A DNA stretch of 52,158 nucleotides, taken from Chloroflexota bacterium. Lineage in GTDB: Bacteria; Chloroflexota; Dehalococcoidia; Lucifugimonadales; JACPQL01. Below the pieces are notes generated by a model. It made no database searches and had not been told where the DNA came from. It saw only the letters and a list, made by a program, of their open reading frames with translations. Positions 29,442-40,708 of the stretch are shown here, piece by piece; positions within the stretch are counted from its first letter, which is position 1; each line of letters opens with the position of its first letter. Both the position numbers and the translations under genes were made by a program. The stretch covers positions 1 through 52,158 of the forward strand of contig JACPQL010000050.1 of NCBI GenBank assembly GCA_016190445.1, in the 5' to 3' direction.

Positions 29442-30377
29442 ATGAACGCAGAAGCGGAGCTCAGTCGTCATGCCACGCAGCGGCCCACCGTCCTCAGCGT
29501 GGGCGTGTTCGATGGCGTACACCTGGGCCATCAGGCGCTGCTCGCCCTACTGCGGGCGGAGGCCGCCCGTCGGGGGTATGCACCGGGGGTGGTCACCTTC
29601 ACCACTCATCCAAGAGCGGTGCTGAACCCGAGTCTCTCCCTCCGGTACATCACCCCTCTGGCAGAGCGGCTGCGTCTGCTTCAGGGCGCGGGGATGGAGT
29701 GCCTGGTCCCCATCACCTTCACCCAGGAGCTCTCCCGCCTCTCGGCGAGGGAGTTTGTGGAGTTGCTGCGGCGGTACCTGAATATGCAGGGGATGGTGGT
29801 GGGCCCCGGCTTCGCGCTGGGACACCAGCGCCAGGGCACGGAGGCCGTGTTGAGGCAGATCGGTGAGGAGATGGGGTTCTTTGTAAGGACGGTGGAACCC
29901 CTGGTACTGGGTGGGGAGCGGGTGAGCAGCACGGCCATCCGCAACGGCCTGGAGAAAGGGGACGTGGCTGGCGTCGCCAGGCTCCTGGGCAGGCGCTTCC
30001 GCCTCACGGGGGTGGTGGTGCGTGGGGAGGGTAGAGGTGCCTCTCTGCTGGGCTTTCCCACGGCCAACCTCCAGGTGCCGGCGGAGTGCATAACCCCGGC
30101 GGACGGCATCTACGCCACCTGGGCCCTGGCGGATGGGCAGTGGCACAAGTCCGCCACCAGTATCGGGGTGCGTCCCACCTTTGATGGCCAGAGGCGCACC
30201 ATTGAGGCATTCGTCATGGACTTCAGCGGCGACCTGTACAGCCGGGAACTCTCCCTGGGGTTCGCCGCCCGCCTGCGGGACGAGCAGCGGTTTGATAGCC
30301 CGGAGGCACTGCGTCAGCAGATGGAGCGGGACGTGGAGCAGGCCCGAAGGGTGCTGGACTCAGCGTCGCCCATGTAG
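29442..30377 (+). CDS. ribF: Bifunctional riboflavin kinase / FAD synthetase
   Basis: Makes FMN and FAD from riboflavin. 311 residues from ATG 29442. The adenylyltransferase half has SVGVFDGVHLGHQALL and the SSTAIRNGL motif; the kinase half has GRGASLLGFPTANLQVP and the SIGVRPTFDG strand. The open frame extends upstream to 29358 but that DNA is the hairpin pair. The ribosome-binding site (GGGAG) is modest. Confidence 0.95.
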   Translation: MNAEAELSRHATQRPTVLSVGVFDGVHLGHQALLALLRAEAARRGYAPGVVTFTTHPRAVLNPSLSLRYITPLAERLRLLQGAGMECLVPITFTQELSRLSAREFVELLRRYLNMQGMVVGPGFALGHQRQGTEAVLRQIGEEMGFFVRTVEPLVLGGERVSSTAIRNGLEKGDVAGVARLLGRRFRLTGVVVRGEGRGASLLGFPTANLQVPAECITPADGIYATWALADGQWHKSATSIGVRPTFDGQRRTIEAFVMDFSGDLYSRELSLGFAARLRDEQRFDSPEALRQQMERDVEQARRVLDSASPM

Positions 30378-30406
30378 TCGGGACCTCTGCCTATTCTCTG
30401 TGCGAG

Positions 30407-31705
30407 ATGACCACCCTGGACGAAAAGGCACTACATAGACTCCTTCGACGCGGCGTCGCCGAGATCGTCGTGGAGGAGGAGCTGGTGCGGCTGCTGAAAG
30501 AGGGCCGGCCACTTCGGCTCAAGATGGGCTTCGACCCCAGCCGCCCGGACCTTCACCTGGGCCATGTGGTGGGGCTGCGCAAGCTGCGACAGTTCCAGGA
30601 GCTGGGGCACCAGGTCATCCTCATCGTGGGCGACTGGACGGCACAGATAGGCGACCCTTCCGGGACCTCCGCCACCCGCACCATGCTCTCCGCCGAGGAG
30701 GTGCGCGCCAATGCCCAGACCTACATGCGACAGTTCTTCAAGGTGGTGGACCGGGAGCGCACCGAGACCAGGTGGCAGAGCGAATGGTTCGGCAAGTTCG
30801 ACCTCTCCAAAGTGATCGAGCTGACCTCCCGCTTCACCGTGGCCCAGTTCCTGGCCAGAGAGGACTTCAGCCAGCGTTTCCAGGCTGGGCGGCCCATCGC
30901 CATCACGGAGCTGCTGTACCCCCTGCTCCAGGCCTACGACTCGCTAGAAATCGAGGCGGATGTGGAGTTTGGTGGCACGGACCAGAAGTTCAACCTGCTG
31001 GTGGGCCGCGAGCTTCAGGAGAAGGCGGGCCAGCGTCCCCAGCAGTGCTTCCTCGTGCCCATCATCCCCGGCACCGACGGCGTCCAGAAGATGAGCAAGA
31101 CCCTGCACAACTACATCGCCGGGGAGGAGCCCCCCACCGAGATGTTCGGCAAAGTCATGTCCCTGCCGGACTGGCTTATCATGGACTACTTCGACCTCCT
31201 AACCGACGTGCCCGACAAAGAGCTGGCCCAGATGCGCTCCCAGCTTGCCGGGGGATCGGGGAACCCCATGGAGCTGAAGAAGCGGCTGGGGTGCGAGATA
31301 GTGGCCCAGTTCCACTCGGCGGAGGCGGCCAGGAGCGCCCAGGAGCACTTCGAGCGCGTGGTCCAGCGCCGCCAAGCGCCGGAGGAGATGGAGGCGGTGG
31401 CCATTTCCGCCAATGCCCCTGGGGTGGTGGAGTACCGCCCCGGGGAGGGGGCCATGGTGGAGATGGACCGTTTCCTGGCGTTGCGGGGGCTGGCCTCAAG
31501 CCGGGCCGAGGCGCGAAGGCTCCTCTCCCAGGGGGCGGTGCAGATCAACGGCCAGAAGGTGACCCCGGACAGCCTTTTCGTCCAGATTGAAATAGGTGGC
31601 GGGGGTGGCGTTCGTAAGGCGACCCAGGGAATCTACTTCGTCCCCTTTGGCGCCGTGCTGAGGGTGGGCCGGCACCGCTTCGCCCGCGTGGTAGCGGGAC
31701 AATAG
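30407..31705 (+). CDS. tyrS: Tyrosyl-tRNA synthetase
   Basis: Class I synthetase of 432 residues. The HIGH motif is HLGH (about residue 50), the KMSKS motif is KMSKT (about residue 228) with QKMSKTLHN, and a C-terminal S4 domain (FLALRGLASSRAEARRLLSQG) binds tRNA. The DPSRPDLHLGHVVGLRKL and GDWTAQIGDPSG segments suggest the TyrRS-Z subtype. 29 bp after ribF. No T-box leader is seen. Confidence 0.96.
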   Translation: MTTLDEKALHRLLRRGVAEIVVEEELVRLLKEGRPLRLKMGFDPSRPDLHLGHVVGLRKLRQFQELGHQVILIVGDWTAQIGDPSGTSATRTMLSAEEVRANAQTYMRQFFKVVDRERTETRWQSEWFGKFDLSKVIELTSRFTVAQFLAREDFSQRFQAGRPIAITELLYPLLQAYDSLEIEADVEFGGTDQKFNLLVGRELQEKAGQRPQQCFLVPIIPGTDGVQKMSKTLHNYIAGEEPPTEMFGKVMSLPDWLIMDYFDLLTDVPDKELAQMRSQLAGGSGNPMELKKRLGCEIVAQFHSAEAARSAQEHFERVVQRRQAPEEMEAVAISANAPGVVEYRPGEGAMVEMDRFLALRGLASSRAEARRLLSQGAVQINGQKVTPDSLFVQIEIGGGGGVRKATQGIYFVPFGAVLRVGRHRFARVVAGQ

Positions 31706-31781
31706 GAGACCCACCAGCAATCCGGTGGACAGAATGGAGTGAAACCGGCGGCGGAGAGACTACTCCCCAACTTCCAGGACG

Positions 31782-31790
31782 TGGTAAAAT
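31782..31790 (+). promoter_or_regulatory. Possible extended -10 promoter of the serine genes
   Basis: TGGTAAAAT lies 41 bp before the aminotransferase start in the 126-bp gap after tyrS; no convincing -35 box. The rest of that gap shows nothing recognisable. Confidence 0.3.
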
Positions 31791-31831
31791 TCACAAAGTT
31801 TCCGTAGGGAGCCCGTCTCAGGAGGACCAGC

Positions 31832-32941
31832 GTGCAGCAACTGCGTGTTCCAGGCCCAACCCCCTGTCCAGAGGACATTCTGGCGGCCGTAGGGGGCCCC
31901 ATGATCAATCACCGGGGCCCCGAGTTCAAAGAACTCATTGAGCGCCTTACCGCGAACCTGAAGAAGTTGTTCCTCACCAAGAACGACGTCTTCTTCCTCA
32001 CGGCCTCCGGCACCGGTGCCATGGAGGCGGCGGTGGTCAACACCCTCTCCCCCGGCGACAAGGTGCTGTCGGTGACGACTGGCGTCTTTGGCCAGCGCTT
32101 CGCCAACATCGCCAAGGCCTACGGCGCCAATGTGCAGGACCTGACCGTGGAGTATGGCCAGGCGGCGGAGCCGGAGACCGTGCGCCGCGCCCTCCGGGCC
32201 GACCCTGCCATCAGGGCTGTCGTGATAACCCACAACGAGACCTCCACCGGCGTCACCAACGACCTGGCTGCCATATCCCGCATCGTCAAGGGCGAGTTCG
32301 ACAAGCTCCTCCTGGTGGATGCGGTCAGCAGCATCGGCTCCATCCCCCTGCCCGTGGACGAGTGGCAGTGCGACATCGTGGCCACGGGCTCCCAGAAAGG
32401 GTGGATGGCCCCTCCCGGCATCGCCATGATAAGTGTCGGCCCCAAGGCGTGGGAGGCGTCCAAGACCGCCAAAATGCCCCGTTTCTACTTCGACCTCACC
32501 GCCGCCAAGAACTACCTGGAGCGGGCCCAGACCCCCTGGACGCCGGCGCTCTCTGTGCTCTATGGGCTGGACGTGGGCCTACAGAAGATGCTGAAGGTGG
32601 GCCTGGACAACGTTCACCGAAAGCAGGCCAGGATCGGCCAGCTCTGCCGGGAAGGGGTGAAGTCCCTGGGCCTCTCCCTTCTGGCCGACGAGCGTCACGC
32701 TTCTAACACCGTGACCGCGGTGAAGGTGCCCGCTGGTGTGGATGGCGGCAAGCTGGTGGGGACCCTGCGCACCGAGCACAACGTTGTCCTGGCGGGAGGA
32801 CAGGGCCCCCTGACGGGCAAGATCTTCCGCATCGGCCACCTGGGATGGGTGGAGGAGAGTGATATCCAAGCCGTGCTGGAGGCCTTGCGGCAGGCTCTCC
32901 CCAAGGTGGGGTTCACTCCAGCGGCCGCCCGCAGGAGCTAG
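31832..32941 (+). CDS. Class V aminotransferase (SerC/AGXT-like)
   Basis: PLP enzyme of 369 residues, GTG start with AGGAGGA upstream. VPGPTPCPEDILAAVGGPMINHRGPEF is the start of the alanine/serine-glyoxylate aminotransferase group, and the PLP lysine lies in IVATGSQKGWMAPPG. The adjacent serA suggests that it acts as the phosphoserine aminotransferase of serine synthesis, as such class V proteins do in some Chloroflexota and archaea; alanine-glyoxylate or serine-glyoxylate exchange is the alternative. Confidence 0.88.
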   Translation: MQQLRVPGPTPCPEDILAAVGGPMINHRGPEFKELIERLTANLKKLFLTKNDVFFLTASGTGAMEAAVVNTLSPGDKVLSVTTGVFGQRFANIAKAYGANVQDLTVEYGQAAEPETVRRALRADPAIRAVVITHNETSTGVTNDLAAISRIVKGEFDKLLLVDAVSSIGSIPLPVDEWQCDIVATGSQKGWMAPPGIAMISVGPKAWEASKTAKMPRFYFDLTAAKNYLERAQTPWTPALSVLYGLDVGLQKMLKVGLDNVHRKQARIGQLCREGVKSLGLSLLADERHASNTVTAVKVPAGVDGGKLVGTLRTEHNVVLAGGQGPLTGKIFRIGHLGWVEESDIQAVLEALRQALPKVGFTPAAARRS

Positions 32942-33046
32942 GCCCTATTTCTAACCCGGTCTTCTGCACCCCGGCAGGGGTCTCGGCCTCATAGCGGGGC
33001 CTGCACCAGTGCCGGGGTGTAAACTATTCGGCAAAGGGTGTGAAGC

Positions 33047-34624
33047 ATGGCGCGTATTCTGGTAACCGACCCCATAGCCCGGGAGGGCGTTGCTCTCCTG
33101 GAGCAGCACCACCAGGTTGACGTGCGCCTCGGCCTGCCGCCCGCCGAGCTGAAGGCGGCGATAGGCGAGTACGAGGGGCTGGTGGTGCGCAGCGAGACCA
33201 AGGTTACCGCCGACGTCATCGAGGCGGGCCAGCGACTCCAGGTGATTGGCCGGGCCGGCGTGGGTGTGGACAACATAGACCTGGACGCCGCTACACGCCG
33301 GGGCGTAACGGTGGTCAACGCTCCCACGGGGAACGTGGTGGCGGCTGCCGAGCACACCGTGGCGCTGATGCTGGCCATGGCACGCAACATAGCCCAGGCC
33401 GACGCCTCCCTGCGCCGCGGCGAGTGGCGGCGTCGCGACTTCGTGGGCGTGGGATTGCGCAACAAGACCCTGGGTATTGTCGGCCTGGGCAACGTCGGCT
33501 CCGAGGTAGCCCGCCGCGCCAGGCCGCTGGTCACGCGCCTCCTGGCCTTCGACCCCTTCGTACCCCAGGAGTACGCTCGTGCCCTGGGGGTGGAGCTGAC
33601 CGACCTGGACACCCTCCTCTCCACCTCCGACTTCATCACCATCCATACGCCCCTGACCGACTCCACCAGGGGCATGATCGGGAAACGGCAGCTCGATATG
33701 ATGAAGCCTGGAGTGCGCCTGGTGAACGTGGCCCGCGGGGGCCTGGTGGACGAGCAGGCGCTGGCTGAGGCCCTGGAGTCGGGAAAGGTGGCTGGCGCAG
33801 CCCTGGACGTTTTTGACCGCGAGCCTCCCCAGGACTCTCCCCTACTGAAGAGCGGCAAGGTGGTGGCCACACCCCATCTGGGTGGCTCCACCGCCGAGGC
33901 CCAGGTGGAGGTGGCGCGAGAGGTGGCGGAGCAGGTGATGGCAGTGCTGCGGGGCGAGCCAGCCCGTTTCACTGTGAACCTGCCTTTCGTGAGCCCGGAG
34001 GTCCAGGCGGCGCTGGGTCCGTACATAAAGGTGGCCGCCACCCTGGGACGGCTTGCTGTGCAGCTCGCCGAACCCCAACTGGACTCCGTCACCCTGGAGT
34101 ACCGGGGGGAGATCGCTGCCCACGACACCGGTATCCTTACATCTTCGGCACTGGCGGGACTTCTTGGCCCCGCGACCGCCGAGCGGGTAAACCTGGTCAA
34201 TGCACGCCTGGTCGCCCGGCAGCGCGGGCTCAACGTGCTTGAGCAGAAGGGGGGCCAGACAGACCAGTACAGCAACCTGGTGTCCGTGGAGGCCCGCAGC
34301 GGGGCCCACGTCACTCGCGTGGCGGGCACAGTGATGCGGGACGAGGTGCACCTGGTGCGGGTCAATGACTACTGGCTGGACATGGTGCCCACGGTGCCCT
34401 ATCTGCTATTCATAGAGCACGTTGACCGGCCCGGCATGATAGGCGCGGTGGGCACCATCACGGGGCGGCAGGACATCAACATCGCTTTCATGGAGGTGGG
34501 GCGGCTCCAGGCGCGTGGCGGTGCCATGATGGTGGTGGGCCTGGACGACCCCATGCCGGAGCCGGTGCTGGCAGAGGTGCGTGCTATCCCCCAGGTGCGG
34601 TTGGCCAGGCTGGTGCGGCTATAG
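33047..34624 (+). CDS. serA: D-3-phosphoglycerate dehydrogenase
   Basis: First step of serine synthesis. 525 residues, the long type with an extra intervening domain. NAD-binding GIVGLGNVGSEVARRARPL, active-site Arg in VNVARGGLVDEQAL, Glu in DVFDREPP, His in VVATPHLGGSTAEAQ; C-terminal ACT domain (FIEHVDRPGMIGAVGTITG) for regulation by serine. It follows the aminotransferase after 105 bp. The final codon CTA is at the same time the TAG of the convergent DUF1015 gene. Confidence 0.96.
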   Translation: MARILVTDPIAREGVALLEQHHQVDVRLGLPPAELKAAIGEYEGLVVRSETKVTADVIEAGQRLQVIGRAGVGVDNIDLDAATRRGVTVVNAPTGNVVAAAEHTVALMLAMARNIAQADASLRRGEWRRRDFVGVGLRNKTLGIVGLGNVGSEVARRARPLVTRLLAFDPFVPQEYARALGVELTDLDTLLSTSDFITIHTPLTDSTRGMIGKRQLDMMKPGVRLVNVARGGLVDEQALAEALESGKVAGAALDVFDREPPQDSPLLKSGKVVATPHLGGSTAEAQVEVAREVAEQVMAVLRGEPARFTVNLPFVSPEVQAALGPYIKVAATLGRLAVQLAEPQLDSVTLEYRGEIAAHDTGILTSSALAGLLGPATAERVNLVNARLVARQRGLNVLEQKGGQTDQYSNLVSVEARSGAHVTRVAGTVMRDEVHLVRVNDYWLDMVPTVPYLLFIEHVDRPGMIGAVGTITGRQDINIAFMEVGRLQARGGAMMVVGLDDPMPEPVLAEVRAIPQVRLARLVRL

Positions 34625-35920
34625 CATCCCATCCAGGGGGTTGATCACCAGGCCGCTGGGCAGCTTGGGATGGAAGTAGGTGGACTTGGGCGGGAGGCGC
34701 TGGCCCGCCGCCACCACGGCCTCGAACAGAATGGGAGAGAGACCGGGCAGAAGAAAGGCAAGCTGGGCCTTCGCCGTCCGGCTCCGCTGCCACACCTCCG
34801 CCGCGTCGTGCACGTATGAGACGTGCTCCTCCACCGCTTCACCCAGCACCGGTCTCAGCACCGCCTCATGCAGCACCCACGGCGCCACACCGGCCAGCAC
34901 CTGGGCTGGCCCAGAGGGCGCCAGGCGGCGCACCTGGGCGGGGTCTTGCAGCACCAGCAGGTAGGGCCCTTCACCTCCCGGTCCCAGGAGCCCCAGGGTC
35001 ATAGCCTTGCGGCTGCGCTCCTCCACCTCGGCGGCCAGCCCCTCAGGGCCCGTGGCGGTTGTGGCTTCCAGGCGGAACACCTCCCGCAGCCGCTCCCGTA
35101 GGCGGGTGAAGGCTGGGGGCGCCAGCCGGCCCACCAACCGGTGGTAGGGCAGCACCAGCAAACCGGGGTCGTCCAGGGAGATCAGGCCCATCATCACAAA
35201 GCTGTAGGCCTCGGTCCCCGTCTCCGCCGATAAAATGGCCATGGAGCGCACCCTCTGCCGGTACCACAGCGCCGTCTCGTACCGGTGGTGTCCGTCGGCC
35301 AGGTACAGGGGAGAACCGGCCAGCGCCTCGGTGACCATGTCGGTGAGCGCGGGGTCCTGCGACACCCACAGGGCCAACTCCTGCCCGTCCGGCAGTGAGC
35401 ACCCGTCGTCGGGCGAGTGGCTGAGCACCTCTTGGAGGAAGCTGGACAGCCGTCCCGTTGAGTCCCGGTAGAGGGCCATCAGAGGGCTGAAGTTGGCGCC
35501 GCTGGCCTCCATGAGGGCCAGCCGGTCCCGCTTTGGCCCCTCCGACGTCCGCTCGTGGGGCAGCACTGAGGTGCCAAAGGGCTCCAGTCGGACGCAGGCC
35601 AGGATGGTGAGCCGCTCCCGAACACCTGCCCCGTGGGTGAAACTCTGTCTCACCACGTACATGGCCGGCGCCCTGTCGCGCCCAAGGACTCCTATCTCCC
35701 GCCACTGTCGGAAAATGACCCCCGCCTGTCGGTAGACCTCGTCCTCCGGCGGCTGCTCCCTGGCAAGCTCCAGTCGCACCATGTTGTATGGGCTGCGGCC
35801 CAGCAGCGCCTGCTGCTCTTCGGGGGAGATGACGTCATAGGGCGGGCAGAGGAGCCGTTCCAGCCCACCGGCCAGCCCGTTATCGTACCGGACGCCCCTG
35901 AAAGGTCGTACCTCCGCCAC
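34619..35920 (-). CDS. DUF1015 family protein
   Basis: 433 residues. The family signature is clear: VRPFRGVRYDNGL, LLCPPYDVISPEEQQALL, SPYNMVRLEL, PHERTSEGPKRDRLALMEA, and LADGHHRYETALWYR. Function unknown; often encoded next to serA or other serine genes. The GTG at 35920 has AGGAGAGG upstream, while the earlier GTG 35953 has no ribosome-binding site. Convergent with serA, the two stops forming CTATAG. Confidence 0.9.
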   Translation of the reverse strand: MAEVRPFRGVRYDNGLAGGLERLLCPPYDVISPEEQQALLGRSPYNMVRLELAREQPPEDEVYRQAGVIFRQWREIGVLGRDRAPAMYVVRQSFTHGAGVRERLTILACVRLEPFGTSVLPHERTSEGPKRDRLALMEASGANFSPLMALYRDSTGRLSSFLQEVLSHSPDDGCSLPDGQELALWVSQDPALTDMVTEALAGSPLYLADGHHRYETALWYRQRVRSMAILSAETGTEAYSFVMMGLISLDDPGLLVLPYHRLVGRLAPPAFTRLRERLREVFRLEATTATGPEGLAAEVEERSRKAMTLGLLGPGGEGPYLLVLQDPAQVRRLAPSGPAQVLAGVAPWVLHEAVLRPVLGEAVEEHVSYVHDAAEVWQRSRTAKAQLAFLLPGLSPILFEAVVAAGQRLPPKSTYFHPKLPSGLVINPLDGML

Positions 35921-36013
35921 TCTCGCGCTTCCTCTCCTGCCGTTCGGGGTCACAGTATACGGCCCTGGGCGCGTTACCGTCCATCCGGTCGCCTACGAGA
36001 TTCGCAAGACCCG

Positions 36014-36022
36014 TGCTATACT
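36014..36022 (+). promoter_or_regulatory. ligA: Possible extended -10 promoter of ligA
   Basis: TGCTATACT, identical to the box before selD, lies 27 bp upstream of the ligA ATG. No clear -35 box. Confidence 0.4.
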
Positions 36023-36042
36023 GACAACTCGGAGCGAGGTGA

Positions 36043-38061
<2,019 letters not shown>

Positions 38062-38080
38062 CCAGCAGTGTGTTCCCAGA

Positions 38081-38170
38081 TTGATCCAGGTGAGCGGCCT
38101 TTCAGGTCTGGCAGGGGCACTGGATGACAAGGTGGTAGCCCTGATCCGTGATCTGCTGCGAGAGCCATGA
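38081..38170 (+). CDS. Possible 29-residue leader ORF overlapping pth
   Basis: TTG-initiated frame in the 105-bp gap between ligA and pth. It ends in an ATGA overlap with the pth start, as coupled genes do. The peptide has an amphipathic end (LDDKVVALIRDLLREP). A GTG at 38090 is another possible start. No clear ribosome-binding site, so this is speculative. Confidence 0.25.
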   Translation: MIQVSGLSGLAGALDDKVVALIRDLLREP

Positions 38171-38724
38171 GGGTAATTGTGGGGCTGGGCAACCCTGGGC
38201 GCCAGTACGACGCCACTCGCCACAACGTCGGGTTCTGGTGCATGGACGAGTTGGCCCGCCGTCACGGAATGCAGTTCGAGAGGCGCCACCGCTTGGCGCT
38301 GATAGCCCAGGGGCAGATTGCGGGGGGACCTGTGGTGCTGGCCAAACCCCGGACGTTCATGAACCGCAGCGGAGAGGCCGTGCGGTATCTGCTAGACCGG
38401 TTCCATTCGGTGCCAGGCGAGCTTCTGGTTATCAATGACGACATGGACCTGCCGGCGGGCAAGCTCCGCCTCCGGCCAAGGGGCAGCTCCGGCGGCCACC
38501 ACGGCCTCGATTCCATAATCGCCCAGGTGGGCACCCAGGAGTTCCCTCGCGTGCGCATAGGGGTGGGGCGGCCTCCCTCCACCGCCGAGGGGGTGGAGCA
38601 CGTGCTGGGCGGCTTCTCCCGGACCGAGAGGGCTCTGGTGGACGACGCCATCCGGCGGGCGGCGGACGCAGTGGAGGCGGTGCTCTCTCAAGGGATAGAT
38701 GTCGCCATGAACCTGTTCAACTGA
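38167..38724 (+). CDS. pth: Peptidyl-tRNA hydrolase
   Basis: Recycles stalled peptidyl-tRNAs. 185 residues. VGLGNPGRQYDATRHNVGFW with the catalytic His, KPRTFMNRSGEAV and INDDMDLPAGKLRLRPRGSS, GGHHGLDSI are conserved. Confidence 0.97.
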   Translation: MRVIVGLGNPGRQYDATRHNVGFWCMDELARRHGMQFERRHRLALIAQGQIAGGPVVLAKPRTFMNRSGEAVRYLLDRFHSVPGELLVINDDMDLPAGKLRLRPRGSSGGHHGLDSIIAQVGTQEFPRVRIGVGRPPSTAEGVEHVLGGFSRTERALVDDAIRRAADAVEAVLSQGIDVAMNLFN

Positions 38725-38752
38725 CCTGTAGGTAGGGTATCCTAGATTCGTT

Positions 38753-40708
38753 ATGCGGTTGCTGGCATGTCTTCTCCTTATAGCTGTGGTGGGCCTGGCC
38801 TGTGCCGGGCCCACTCCTATACCTTCGCCCACGGCCACGGCCACCGCTCCCCTGCCCAGCCCAACAGCCACGCCTACTTCGACCGCTGTCCCTACCCCTA
38901 CGGCGACGTTCACGCCTACTGCCACGCCCACTCCGACCACCACACCCACCGCCACGCCCGTGCCCTTCCCCCCCCTTGGTGCCATCCCGGATGCGCCGGA
39001 CCGAGACCTCTTCGATCTGGCCCGGCGGCTGGCACCGGAGCGGAGCGGAGGTACACCCACTCCCGAGCCTGGAGTACCGCGTCGCCAGTTCTGGGTGGTG
39101 GATGTCGGTGCGGTGGGGGTATACCAGGTACCTGCCACGCTCCAATATGTGAGCCGCCGGGCCTACTGGTACGTGGAGGACGCGCGTGTGGTCCCCTCCA
39201 AGACTCTGGAGGATGCCGCCCGCCGGTTCGACGAGGAGGTCTACCCTCAGGTCATCGCTGTATTTGGCTCCAAGACTCGCGCTGGCTTCGACGGTGCCCC
39301 CATCACCATTTTGCTGTCGCGCCTGAACGGGGCTGCTGGCTTTAACAGCTCCGCAGACCGCTACCCCACCTGGGTGTACCCTTATAGCAACGGCCAGCCC
39401 ACCCTTTACGTAGACCACCAGGTTGCACCGGTGGGAAGCAATGCCTTCTTTGGCGTGCTGGCCCACGAGTTCCAGCACCTGGTCCACGGGGATGAGGACC
39501 CCAGCGAGGACACCTGGATCAACGAGGGACTCTCCGAGCTGGCCAGCGCCCTGGCGGGGTTCACATCCCCGCGGCTGGCATCCCTGTTCCTGGAGTCACC
39601 CAGGTCTCTGGTGCTATGGCCGGAGAGCGCCGGCGCCACCGCTCCCTACTATGGTGGCGCCTATCTCTTCGTCTCTTACCTGTACACCCACTACGGGGGT
39701 GCCGATGGCATCCGGGCCCTGGTGCAGCGCCCCGAGAACGGCATAAGAGGGGTAGACGCCTATCTGGCGGAACGGGGCTACGGCAAGACCTTCCGGGACG
39801 TCTTTGCCGACTGGACAGTGGCCAACTATCTGGACGCCCCTTCGGGCCCCTACTCCTACGCTGCCTTGACCAGTCCAGCGCCACCTGGGCGGGTGGTGAG
39901 GGAGTTTGGCGCTGTGACTGGGGATATCCCCCAGTACGCGGCGGAGTATGTGGCTTTGCGTCTGCCCCAAGGTGATGCGGAGGTCACTTTCAGTGGGACA
40001 GCGGCGCTGCCCCTGCTTCCGGTGGCACCCTACAGCGGCCAGGCCTGCTGGTGGGGGAACCGGGGGGACTCCATGGACTCCACGCTGACCCGTTCCGTGG
40101 ACCTTTCTGGTCTTCAGCGCGCCACCCTCTCTTTCAGGCTATGGTACGGGATAGAGAGGCACTGGGACTACGCCTACGTGGAGGTCTCCACCGACGGCGG
40201 GACCACCTGGAACATCCTGGCTGGCCCTACGTCCTCCACGGAGAACCCTGTGGCCAACGCCTTCGGCCCCGGGTACACGGGCACATCAGCCGACTGGGTC
40301 AATGAGGCCATAGACCTCACCCCATATGCCGGCCGGAAGGTGCTGCTGCGCTTCGAGTATGTGACTGACGATAGCGTGAACGGCGACGGCGTCTGCATTG
40401 ATGACATCAGCATCCCTGAGGCGGGCTTCTTCGACGACGCGGAGACGGGCGGCGACTGGGCGGCCCAGGGGTTCCTTCGGGTTGGGGGGAGCGGTGTGGT
40501 GCAAAGGTACGCGGTGCGGGTCATCGAGAGGCTCAAGGACGGTGGCTTTAGTGTACTGCCCGTGGCCCTGGACAGCCAGAACCAGGGGCGCACGGTCATC
40601 CGGGGCTTCGGGACACAACTGAACGAGGCAACGGTGATGATCGCCGCCCTGGCGCCCAAGACCGCCCAGACCGCCGCCTATTCCCTACAGGTGCAGCCTG
40701 CACCCTAG
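38753..40708 (+). CDS. Secreted lipoprotein metallopeptidase, immune-inhibitor-A-like
   Basis: 651 residues. An N-terminal hydrophobic signal (LLACLLLIAVVGLAC) ends in a likely lipidated Cys17, although the -3 residue is Gly instead of Leu. A Thr/Pro/Ala-rich spacer of about 55 residues (PTPTATFTPTATPTP) follows. The catalytic domain has HEFQHLVH (about residue 239) and a downstream Glu in WINEGLSE, the gluzincin arrangement. The C-terminal half holds a beta-sandwich of the immune inhibitor A type (LSFRLWYGIERHWDYAYVEV, STDGGTTW). It probably acts outside the cell on proteins; substrate unknown. Its TAG stop lies in the terminal repeat of a MITE-like element (40705-40968), so the original end may have been changed. 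Confidence 0.85.
   Translation: MRLLACLLLIAVVGLACAGPTPIPSPTATATAPLPSPTATPTSTAVPTPTATFTPTATPTPTTTPTATPVPFPPLGAIPDAPDRDLFDLARRLAPERSGGTPTPEPGVPRRQFWVVDVGAVGVYQVPATLQYVSRRAYWYVEDARVVPSKTLEDAARRFDEEVYPQVIAVFGSKTRAGFDGAPITILLSRLNGAAGFNSSADRYPTWVYPYSNGQPTLYVDHQVAPVGSNAFFGVLAHEFQHLVHGDEDPSEDTWINEGLSELASALAGFTSPRLASLFLESPRSLVLWPESAGATAPYYGGAYLFVSYLYTHYGGADGIRALVQRPENGIRGVDAYLAERGYGKTFRDVFADWTVANYLDAPSGPYSYAALTSPAPPGRVVREFGAVTGDIPQYAAEYVALRLPQGDAEVTFSGTAALPLLPVAPYSGQACWWGNRGDSMDSTLTRSVDLSGLQRATLSFRLWYGIERHWDYAYVEVSTDGGTTWNILAGPTSSTENPVANAFGPGYTGTSADWVNEAIDLTPYAGRKVLLRFEYVTDDSVNGDGVCIDDISIPEAGFFDDAETGGDWAAQGFLRVGGSGVVQRYAVRVIERLKDGGFSVLPVALDSQNQGRTVIRGFGTQLNEATVMIAALAPKTAQTAAYSLQVQPAP

Noticed and set aside
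38753-39345. Overlapping His-rich frame opposite the Thr/Pro stalk (38767-39345)
   Set aside because: It is a frame-shifted shadow of the repetitive ACC/CCC codons of the peptidase gene.
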